A stretch of 8,335 nt of DNA, from assembly GCA_020850025.1 (NCBI GenBank), contig JADZFI010000343.1:1-8335 (forward strand), written 5' to 3'. Below, in pieces: positions 1-5,351 of the stretch. The position numbers were made by a program, and so were the translations under genes. Each line of letters opens with the position of its first letter. The first letter of the stretch is position 1. The stretch is from Saprospiraceae bacterium (GTDB lineage: Bacteria > Bacteroidota > Bacteroidia > Chitinophagales > Saprospiraceae). The notes under the pieces are model-generated. The model was given only the letters and a program-made list of their open reading frames with translations, was not told the origin of the DNA and ran no database searches.

Positions 1-217
1 GCGGCTACGGCTTGGGCAAGACCTGAAAGCCGCCTATCCGCCCAATCTGCAGACCCTGAACCACCCGGACCTGCTCAGCCTGCTGAGCCGGATTGATCCT
101 ACGCCCGACAGTCTGCGGGACACCGCCGCCCTGGACTGGGCTAGGCTCGAAGACCGCTTGCATTTTATTGTCGATCTTTTTCGGTGTTATCAGGAGGAGC
201 GGGGGCTTTGGGAGTAG
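1..217 (+). CDS. C-terminal end of an unrecognised protein (5' end outside window)
   Basis: An open frame enters from the left edge (first full codon at base 2) and ends at TAG 215-217, giving 71 residues. The fragment reads as normal soluble protein: a leucine-rich stretch with an HPDLLSLLSRIDP segment, then a charged amphipathic helix (LDWARLEDRLHFIVDLFRCY) ending in QEERGLWE. Codon use and GC resemble the housekeeping genes further right, which supports real coding. I see no membrane segment and no catalytic motif, and I do not recognise the family. The next gene on the same strand begins about 190 bases later, so nothing indicates a shared operon. Confidence 0.55.
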   Translation, partial: RLRLGQDLKAAYPPNLQTLNHPDLLSLLSRIDPTPDSLRDTAALDWARLEDRLHFIVDLFRCYQEERGLWE

Positions 218-409
218 GAGTTAGGTGTGAGGCCCCTCCCAGGAAGCGCCCTGCCGATGCTCACTGGCATTTTCAGCCAGGTATGTCAGATGAACGAAGG
301 TGATCTGGTTGAGCGGCTCTGTCCATAGGAAGTTGGATATACCCAGGTACGGTAGCTCTCCGTATGGTGGTCAGCGTTAAGTATAGCAGATAACTCGTAG
401 ATTTGCCAC
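218..409. other. Intergenic region without a supported gene
   Basis: This stretch separates the partial gene on the left from the DUF3667 gene. No strong terminator hairpin with a T-run is visible. The - strand has a frame open from 370 down to a TAA at 221-223 (49 codons, protein-like but with no ATG), too short to call. Just before the next gene, 398-405 reads TAGATTTG, which fits the Bacteroidota -7 box but lies only 4 bases from the ATG. Confidence 0.4.
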
Positions 410-1273
410 ATGCTCTCATCTAAGCAACCTGAAAAGTCGCAGGGCGTTCATGTCAGTGAGACCCCGCCCGAATCCTGTCCAACCTGTGGCGCTGCATTTG
501 TTGGGCAGTTTTGCCATTCCTGTGGCGAAAAACGAATTGCTGCCAGCGATTTAAGCCTGCGGTATTATGCTCAAACGCTACTGGCAGATTTTACCCATCT
601 CGACTCCAAACTTTTCCGGACCATTCGTTTGCTGTTGACCCGGCCAAGTGCACTATCGGAGGCATATGTCACGGGGCGCAGAAGCCGGTACATCAAGCCT
701 TTGCAGGTGTTTTTGCTGGTCAACCTCGTCTTTTTCCTGGTTTTTAGCAGCAATGATGCTTTTGCCCCTCGATTGGCATTCGTTTACGATTCAGACACTA
801 ACCTGTGGAACGGACTACCGATCAAGACCTGGGTAGATACTTATGCTGCAAACAAGGGCATGAGCGTAGATGCCGCTATCACCCAAATGGATATAGAGAT
901 CAGCAACCTCACCAAGGGATTGCTCTATTTATTCGTCCCGTTTCTGGGCTTGGTCTTTTGGGGCTTATTCTACAAACAAAACCGACTGCTTTTATGCCAT
1001 ATTATTTTTGCAACGCACTGGTTTGCCTTTTTTATCTTATTTATGATGGTATGTGGTGTGGCTATTTTGGTGCTCATTAAGGTGCATGGCATTACGCTGC
1101 TTTTGATGCTACTGGCGGCGTTATTACCGTTTCACTTAATAGCCACGCGCCATTTTTATGGTGGGAGTTGGCTTTCCCTGATGATAAAATCGATACTATT
1201 TTTGGCCTGTTTTGCCCTGGCATATATCCTTTACCTGAAATTGATCATGTTCATAGCGTATTGGGTAATTTAG
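410..1273 (+). CDS. DUF3667-type membrane protein with N-terminal zinc ribbon
   Basis: 287 residues. An N-terminal zinc ribbon is formed by two CxxC pairs (C23/C26 and C35/C38, with GQFCHSCGEKR). A basic cytoplasmic-looking helix follows, then the segment around residues 89-100 (GRRSRYIKPLQVF) that leads into the first membrane helix; this is the typical DUF3667 pattern. Hydrophobic segments lie at about 98-114, 168-187, 192-224 (possibly two passes), 228-246 and 256-287, so I expect five or six transmembrane helices with the ribbon on the cytoplasmic side. The function of the family is not established. The start ATG has no ribosome-binding site, as is usual in Bacteroidota. The last third of the gene is clearly more AT-rich than the neighbouring genes, partly because of the hydrophobic codons. 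The methyltransferase gene begins 71 bases downstream on the same strand, so co-transcription is possible but unproven. Confidence 0.85.
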   Translation: MLSSKQPEKSQGVHVSETPPESCPTCGAAFVGQFCHSCGEKRIAASDLSLRYYAQTLLADFTHLDSKLFRTIRLLLTRPSALSEAYVTGRRSRYIKPLQVFLLVNLVFFLVFSSNDAFAPRLAFVYDSDTNLWNGLPIKTWVDTYAANKGMSVDAAITQMDIEISNLTKGLLYLFVPFLGLVFWGLFYKQNRLLLCHIIFATHWFAFFILFMMVCGVAILVLIKVHGITLLLMLLAALLPFHLIATRHFYGGSWLSLMIKSILFLACFALAYILYLKLIMFIAYWVI

Positions 1274-1344
1274 GGCGTGTCCCGCATCCTGTTCACCCCA
1301 CACATTAAGACTGCCGGTTTGATGCCGGCGAAGCACCCACACCC

Positions 1345-1959
1345 ATGAATCCCCTCTCCACCCTCACCGGCAATACCGATATTTACCTTCTGGATCAAAT
1401 CATGAAGGGTCGCTACCATCCTGGCGAGCGAATCCTGGATGCGGGGGCCGGCGCTGGCCGCAACCTGCATTATTTTGTGCATCAGGGCTTTGAGGTGTAT
1501 GCTGCGGATCGGAACCCGGAAGCGCTGAGTGTGCTGAAAAGCTGCTACCCGGACTTACCTGCAGAGCGCATAGTGGCAGCCGAAGTAGATGCCCTGCCCT
1601 TTCCTGACGGTTTTTTCCAGCACGTGATCAGCAGTGCGGTACTGCATTTTGCCGCAAGTCATGCGCATTTTGAGCGCATGTTTGCTGAGATGGTTCGGGT
1701 GCTGAAGCCTGGCGGGACCCTTTTTATACGCATGACCACCACAGCCGGCATGGGCAACAACCTGCAAGACCTGGGCCTGGGCCGCTATCATTTGCCTGAC
1801 GGAAGCGATCGCTACCTGTTATCGCGCCCTGCCCTGGACAGGCTATTGAAACAGCATAGATTGACCCTGCTGGAGCCGTTTAAAACAGTGCTGGTGGATG
1901 AGGTAAGGAGTATGGCGGTGGTGATGGTAGGAAAGGAGATAGCTGAGGGATACCGTTGA
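1345..1959 (+). CDS. Class I SAM-dependent methyltransferase
   Basis: 204 residues, a complete small Rossmann-fold methyltransferase (Methyltransf_11/25 type). Motif I, which binds SAM, is ILDAGAGAGRN at residues 30-40. The acidic end of strand 2 that holds the ribose is in YAADRN (D55). D82 and the LPFPDGFFQHVISSAVLHF stretch (84-102) correspond to motifs II/III, and VLKPGGTLFIRM (119-130) is the usual post-motif strand. The substrate cannot be read from the sequence: the C-terminal third (PDGSDRYLLSRPALDRLL and after) is short and carries no known substrate domain. In some bacteria similar proteins are annotated as tellurite-resistance TehB-like, which I cannot confirm here. The start ATG at 1345 gives the expected length and lacks a ribosome-binding site. 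The gene converges on the dehydrogenase gene; the 65-base gap (1960-2024) shows no clear terminator, only a TTAATTAA palindrome at 1988-1995. Confidence 0.88.
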   Translation: MNPLSTLTGNTDIYLLDQIMKGRYHPGERILDAGAGAGRNLHYFVHQGFEVYAADRNPEALSVLKSCYPDLPAERIVAAEVDALPFPDGFFQHVISSAVLHFAASHAHFERMFAEMVRVLKPGGTLFIRMTTTAGMGNNLQDLGLGRYHLPDGSDRYLLSRPALDRLLKQHRLTLLEPFKTVLVDEVRSMAVVMVGKEIAEGYR

Positions 1960-2024
1960 AACCGGGCTTTTGGCTTGTCATTTCCTTTTAATTAATGTAT
2001 TCTTCACTCAAGTACGCCCAAAAA

Positions 2025-3314
2025 TCACCGCCCCACCCCAAACGCCCCAACCTCCATACTCGTAGGCTTGCCTGATGCCATTTCAGACACCAACTTACCC
2101 GTAGCCGCCGCCATGCTTAAACCAAGCATGGCATGGCCGGTGGCAATCATCAAATTGTCCGTTTTAGGCGCAAAACCGATGTATGGCAGGCCATCGGCAG
2201 ATAAAGGCCGGAATCCGTACCAGACCTGTTCGCGCAGGTGTTTGCGCAGCATATCCGGATGGGAGAGCTTTTGGAAAGCAGCATCTTTGGCATAAGCCGG
2301 GAAGAAACGTGGAACGGCCTCCAGGATGCCCTGCACACGTGGCACCAGGATACGGTCGTTCACCGCCCCAATCTCCATGGTACTGCCTATGCGCAGGCGT
2401 TTGGCCCAGGGGGAGATGGCCACTTTGGCTTCCAGCAGAATACAGGGCTGGCGGAGGGCCTGATGTTCGGTATCCACGGTCATGGAATATCCCTTGCCGG
2501 GCATCATGGGCAGGTACTCGCCGGCCATACGCGCTACAGGTTGCGACCAGGAGCCGGCAGCCAGTACAAACAGATCGGATTGAATGGTTCTGGTTTCGCC
2601 GGCGGTTTGGTATTGCACCGAGCTGATTTTCCCCTGCTGCTTTTGGATGCCCTTTACCTCGGCGTTTCGCAGTATGGTCACACTGCGTTGCTCAAGCAGG
2701 GCTGTGAGTTGACGCATGAGCTCGTTGGGATACAACATGGCATCGTCCTGATACCAGGCGCCGCCACGCACCTCGGGCTGAAGCTCGGGCTCCATGGCCT
2801 GACACTCCTCGCGGTCCAGGACCTTGATTTTGAGTCCGAGGTCATGTCCCATTCGAACATTTTCCAGCTCCCCTTTTTCATATTTTGCCGTTTGGAAGTA
2901 GTTGATACAGCCGGTTTGCGCGTATTCAAAATTCATTTCCCCGCTGTTTTGCCATGCTGCCGTGAGATATCTGGACAACAGCAGCAGCTCCGCCATGGGT
3001 TTGGCGCTGCGCGCTACGTGCTCGGCCGTGCAGGCGCGCACGAACTTCAGGCCCCAGTCCAGCAGGTTCCGACTCAGTGCCGGGCGTACATAGAACGGAC
3101 TTGTTTGTCGGAACATCCCTAAAATACCCTGACTCACCACCCCCGGCTGCGCCAGCGGCGCAAAATGCGAGGGCGACAAATAGCCCATGTTACCAAAGGA
3201 ACAGCCATCCGTGAGGTCGCCACGCTCCAGCACGGTCACCTCCCAGCCTTCCTGCTTCAAATAATAGGCGGTACTCAAACCTATGATGCCTCCGCCGATG
3301 ATGGTTGCTTTCAT
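2025..3314 (-). CDS. FAD-dependent oxidoreductase, D-amino-acid dehydrogenase (DadA)-like
   Basis: 429 residues, close to the length of E. coli DadA (about 432). The N terminus is an FAD-binding Rossmann fold: GGGIIG at residues 7-12, with E30 at the end of strand 2 to hold the ribose. Next comes CSFGNMGYLSPSHFAPLAQP (38-57), a hallmark of the DadA branch of the DAO family. The C terminus has the second FAD signature: GFRPLSADGLPYIG (367-380) and ATGHAMLGLS (391-400). The family oxidatively deaminates D-amino acids or related imino acids such as hydroxyproline at the inner membrane; the true substrate cannot be told, and no racemase or epimerase gene is adjacent. The ATG at 3312-3314 puts the GGGIIG motif where the family has it. 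It lies 4 bases from a repeat element that fills the space up to purA, and no TAnnTTTG promoter is seen upstream, so expression may depend on read-through from purA or on an unrecognised promoter. Confidence 0.88.
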   Translation of the reverse strand: MKATIIGGGIIGLSTAYYLKQEGWEVTVLERGDLTDGCSFGNMGYLSPSHFAPLAQPGVVSQGILGMFRQTSPFYVRPALSRNLLDWGLKFVRACTAEHVARSAKPMAELLLLSRYLTAAWQNSGEMNFEYAQTGCINYFQTAKYEKGELENVRMGHDLGLKIKVLDREECQAMEPELQPEVRGGAWYQDDAMLYPNELMRQLTALLEQRSVTILRNAEVKGIQKQQGKISSVQYQTAGETRTIQSDLFVLAAGSWSQPVARMAGEYLPMMPGKGYSMTVDTEHQALRQPCILLEAKVAISPWAKRLRIGSTMEIGAVNDRILVPRVQGILEAVPRFFPAYAKDAAFQKLSHPDMLRKHLREQVWYGFRPLSADGLPYIGFAPKTDNLMIATGHAMLGLSMAAATGKLVSEMASGKPTSMEVGAFGVGR

Positions 3315-3319
3315 ATGAT

Positions 3320-3389
3320 ACGGTAGACGGTGGACGGTAGACGGTAGACGGTGAACGATGGACGGTGGACGGTGGACGGTGGACGATGT
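3320..3389. repeat. Tandem heptamer array, 10 units (ACGGTGG/ACGGTAG)
   Basis: Ten consecutive 7-base units. Their + strand sequence is mostly ACGGTGG or ACGGTAG, with variants ACGGTGA, ACGATGG and ACGATGT. The array lies directly upstream of the dehydrogenase start codon (which is at 3312-3314 on the - strand). Because 7 is not a multiple of 3, a change in unit number would shift any reading frame that crosses it. Confidence 0.9.
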
Positions 3390-3401
3390 GGTTATGCCCG
3401 G

Positions 3402-3518
3402 AGTGAGTTGTCATCCCCGCAGGGGAACTACACAAGCCAAGATATCCGGTAACCCTTGCTCCAGGGTTTGCTTAGTAGCCTGGCTTGTGTAGTTCCCCTG
3501 CGGGGATGACAACTCACT
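3402..3518. repeat. Perfect 38-bp inverted repeat with 41-base centre
   Basis: The left arm is 3402-3439 (begins AGTGAGTTGTCATCCCC) and the right arm 3481-3518 is its exact complement. Each arm contains a small internal palindrome, CCCCGCAGGGG or its complement. The centre (3440-3480) contains a further 6-bp stem, AACCCT (3451-3456) with AGGGTT (3463-3468). As RNA from the - strand, downstream of purA, it would form a very long stem that could stop transcription or protect the purA 3' end. There is no T-run behind it, so it is not a standard intrinsic terminator. Confidence 0.92.
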
Positions 3519-3540
3519 TTGAGCCTGGCTCACCCTCCCA

Positions 3541-3589
3541 AGCCGTAGGCCGTCCACCATAAGCCGTAGGCCGTAAGCCGTCTACCGTA
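3541..3589. repeat. Inverted heptamer array, 7 units (AGCCGTA/GGCCGTA-like)
   Basis: Seven consecutive 7-base units: AGCCGTA, GGCCGTC, CACCATA, AGCCGTA, GGCCGTA, AGCCGTC, TACCGTA. Read on the other strand they have the form TACGGCT/TACGGTA, so they belong to the same family as the left array but in inverted orientation. The last units overlap the purA stop codon (3582-3584). Confidence 0.82.
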
Positions 3590-4853
3590 CGATCAACTTC
3601 TCCCGTTCCGGGCCGGTGGAGATCATATTGAATGGCACTCCAAGCAAATTCTCGAGGTCTTCGAGGTATTCGCGGGCCTCGGTGGGCAGCAGATCGAAGG
3701 AGCGGATGTCGTCGAGCGGGCAGTTCCAGCCTTTGTATTTTTTAAACAGGGGTTCAATTTCTGTCTGGCAAAGATCGAAAGGCAGGTGGGTGGTGGTTTT
3801 GCCGTCGTACTGGTAATGGGTGGCGGCGGCAATTTCACTGAAGATATTGAGTACGTCTATCTTGGTCAGGCAGATTTCGGTCACGCCATTGATCAGGATC
3901 GTGTAGCGCAATTGCGGCAGGTCGATCCAGCCGCAGCGGCGCGGGCGTCCGGTGGTAGCGCCGAATTCCATGCCTTCCTTTCGGAGCAACTCGCCGGTTT
4001 CGTTGTCCTGCTCGGTTGGGAACGGACCGCTGCCCACGCGGGTACAATACGCCTTGGAAATACCGATCACCTTGCCGATGCGCTGCGGCGCCACGCCGAG
4101 GCCTGTACAAACGCCGGCGGTAACGGTATTGCTGGACGTAACATACGGATAGGTTCCAAAATCAATGTCGAGCATACTCCCCTGAGCGCCTTCAGCCAGC
4201 ACGCGTGTGCCGCTGGAACTGGCGTCGTTCACGAAATACTCGCTGTCTACCATCGGGAGTTTACGCAGGGTATCCAGGCTCTCAAACCAATCCCGCTCGG
4301 CTGTGGCCAGATCGAATTTGACCGGCGCATAAATTTTGAGCAGCTCCAGGTGCTTGGTTTTCAGCGTCTCGTATTGCTCCCGGAAGGAGGGCGACTCAAT
4401 ATCGCCGATGCGCAAACCATTCCGGCCGGTTTTATCCATATAGGTCGGCCCGATCCCCTTCAGGGTAGAGCCGATCTTGGCTTTGCCTTTGTGTGCCTCG
4501 CTCGCGGCATCCAGCCAGCGGTGGGTGGGCAAAATGAGGTGTGCTTTGCGTGAAACAAAGAGTCGGCGACTGAAATCCACGCCGCTTTGTTCCAAAGAGC
4601 GAAGTTCGCGCTGAAAGGTGACGGGATCCAGTACCACCCCGTTTCCGATCAAATTCAGGAGATTTTCGCGGAAAATACCAGAGGGAACCGTGTGCAGCAC
4701 GTATTTGTTACCGCCGAATTTGAGGGTATGTCCGGCGTTGGGGCCGCCCTGAAAACGAGCTACGATGTCGTATTCCGTGGCTAAGTAATCCACGATCTTA
4801 CCTTTTCCTTCATCGCCCCATTGGAGGCCGAGTATGACGTCTATTTGTTGCAT
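3582..4853 (-). CDS. purA: Adenylosuccinate synthetase
   Basis: 423 residues, the normal family length. The enzyme joins IMP and aspartate using GTP, the first committed step from IMP to AMP, in the cytoplasm. The N-terminal GLQWGDEGKGK (residues 9-19) is the phosphate loop with the catalytic aspartate D14. The catalytic histidine is H42 in NAGHT. GSTLKGIGPTYMDKTGRNG and GTYPYVTSSN (from G233) are family signatures, and TTGRPRRCGW (about 299-308) is the IMP/GTP-side loop. The C terminus, STGPEREKLIVR, is complete. The ATG at 4851-4853 is the family start, with a matching promoter just upstream. The final arginine codon and TAG fall inside the terminal repeat of the element that follows, so that insertion or growth of the repeat may have replaced the original stop. 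Downstream on the same strand lies the dehydrogenase gene, with no functional link. Confidence 0.97.
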   Translation of the reverse strand: MQQIDVILGLQWGDEGKGKIVDYLATEYDIVARFQGGPNAGHTLKFGGNKYVLHTVPSGIFRENLLNLIGNGVVLDPVTFQRELRSLEQSGVDFSRRLFVSRKAHLILPTHRWLDAASEAHKGKAKIGSTLKGIGPTYMDKTGRNGLRIGDIESPSFREQYETLKTKHLELLKIYAPVKFDLATAERDWFESLDTLRKLPMVDSEYFVNDASSSGTRVLAEGAQGSMLDIDFGTYPYVTSSNTVTAGVCTGLGVAPQRIGKVIGISKAYCTRVGSGPFPTEQDNETGELLRKEGMEFGATTGRPRRCGWIDLPQLRYTILINGVTEICLTKIDVLNIFSEIAAATHYQYDGKTTTHLPFDLCQTEIEPLFKKYKGWNCPLDDIRSFDLLPTEAREYLEDLENLLGVPFNMISTGPEREKLIVR

Positions 4854-4869
4854 AAAATCAGGTTGAACG

Positions 4870-4898
4870 CAAAAGTAGGAAATGAGCCTGAAGGGAAA
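4870..4898 (-). promoter_or_regulatory. Likely purA promoter (Bacteroidota type)
   Basis: On the - strand, 4877-4870 reads TACTTTTG, a full match to the -7 consensus TAnnTTTG. It is preceded after 17 bases by TTTC (4898-4895) in place of the ideal TTTG at -33. The -7 box ends 16 bases before the purA ATG, giving a short leader as is common in this phylum. Confidence 0.6.
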
Positions 4899-4968
4899 CT
4901 ATTTACAGGATACCTAATTTGCATTTTTCCCGGATAATCAACCAAAAGCAGGTACCCAATTTTTGACA

Positions 4969-4999
4969 TTGCACCTACAAACTATTATACCTAACTTTG
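4969..4999 (+). promoter_or_regulatory. Likely promoter of the antitoxin gene (Bacteroidota type)
   Basis: TTG at 4969-4971, then 20 bases, then TAACTTTG at 4992-4999, a full match to the TTG...TAnnTTTG consensus with ideal spacing. The ATG of the antitoxin gene follows at 5015. No other promoter match is seen before priA, so this may also drive priA. Confidence 0.65.
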
Positions 5000-5014
5000 C
5001 TAAAAAATTGCATC

Positions 5015-5254
5015 ATGTCGGTCCTGGAATTGAAAAACAGTTTGCTCAAGTTGATCGTGGAGACAGATGATCCAATCTTGCTGCAACAAGCAATTGCCTT
5101 CCTTTCTTCCATTAAAGGCGAAAAGGACTGGTGGGACCTGATTACAGAGGAAAAGAAAAGAAAAATAACCCAAGGATTTGAGAATGCCAAGCACCAACAA
5201 ACCCTTACACACCAGCAAGTAAAATCTGAAATTCACCAAATCCTAAAAAAATAA
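5015..5254 (+). CDS. Type II antitoxin-like protein, orphaned (partner of a RelE/ParE-type toxin)
   Basis: 79 residues, small and highly charged. It opens with MSVLELKNSLLKLIVETDD, has a double tryptophan (KDWWDLI, W39-W40) at the middle, and ends THQQVKSEIHQILKK. This layout is that of the short antitoxins that precede RelE/ParE toxins in Bacteroidota. In that family the N-terminal part dimerises and the C-terminal helix wraps the toxin. I chose ATG 5015; a TTG at 4997 is in frame but lies inside the promoter -7 box, so it would hardly be transcribed. The gene is clearly richer in A/T than purA and priA, which fits horizontal gain. The toxin gene that should follow is reduced to its last ~30 codons (5256-5351). 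What this antitoxin does now, if anything, is unknown: it could be a silent relic, an antidote to a toxin elsewhere, or a repressor of its own promoter. Confidence 0.7.
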   Translation: MSVLELKNSLLKLIVETDDPILLQQAIAFLSSIKGEKDWWDLITEEKKRKITQGFENAKHQQTLTHQQVKSEIHQILKK

Positions 5255-5255
5255 C

Positions 5256-5351
5256 CACTCTCAAAATCTCGCATTGGTTTACGAAGCAAGTGAAGACTTT
5301 CTCCTGATAATTTCAGTTTTCGATACCCGTGCGCAGCATCCATTCAATTGA
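5256..5351 (+). pseudogene. C-terminal remnant of a RelE/ParE-type toxin gene
   Basis: Directly after the antitoxin stop, in another frame, 5274-5348 reads LVYEASEDFLLIISVFDTR followed by AQHPFN and TGA (5349-5351). This matches the ending of RelE/ParE toxins, where a [RL]xxYE strand is followed by a hydrophobic strand and xVFDTRxxP. The frame is open from 5247 but has no start codon, and the first ~70 codons of a normal toxin are missing, so an internal deletion has most likely removed the toxin body. The stop codon overlaps the ATG of priA by one base. Identification rests on this short signature only. Confidence 0.62.

Larger units (their letters stand above)
3319..3589. repeat. 271-bp nested inverted-repeat element between purA and the dehydrogenase gene
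   Basis: A composite palindromic element. Its outer ends are exact 12-base inverted copies, TACGGTAGACGG at 3319-3330 and its complement at 3578-3589. Moving inward there is a heptamer array on each side (3320-3389 and, inverted, 3541-3589), then a perfect 38-bp inverted repeat (3402-3439 and 3481-3518) around a 41-base centre. The element occupies nearly all of the gap between the two - strand genes and runs over the stop codon of purA. It carries no transposase gene and no clear target duplication, so it could be a MITE-like or REP-like repeat that has lost or never had coding capacity. Mobility is inference; the symmetry is directly visible. Confidence 0.8.

Noticed and set aside
398..405. 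TAGATTTG as the -7 box of the DUF3667 gene
   Set aside because: It fits TAnnTTTG but lies 4 bases from the ATG, no TTG stands at the right distance (only TTAA at 377-380), and the message would be leaderless. Not enough to call.
1313..1329. Hairpin GCCGG-TTTGATG-CCGGC between the DUF3667 and methyltransferase genes
   Set aside because: A 5-bp stem with no T-run, too weak to call a terminator.
1960..2024. Terminator between the convergent methyltransferase and dehydrogenase genes
   Set aside because: Only T-rich patches and the palindrome TTAATTAA (1988-1995) are present; there is no stem-loop followed by a T-run.
2238..3122. Open frame (294 codons) on the + strand opposite the dehydrogenase gene
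   Set aside because: Shadow of the dehydrogenase gene, which carries both FAD signatures on the other strand.
3190..3435. Possible small gene on the - strand crossing the heptamer array
   Set aside because: The translation is repeat-derived (HRPPSTVHRSPSTV) and its C-terminal half overlaps the true start of the dehydrogenase in another frame.
3786..4553. Open frame (255 codons) on the + strand opposite purA
   Set aside because: Shadow of purA, which is complete and has all family signatures on the - strand.
4997..5014. TTG at 4997 as the start of the antitoxin gene
   Set aside because: It overlaps the -7 box TAACTTTG and would lie at or before the transcription start; ATG 5015 gives the family-like N terminus MSVLELKN.
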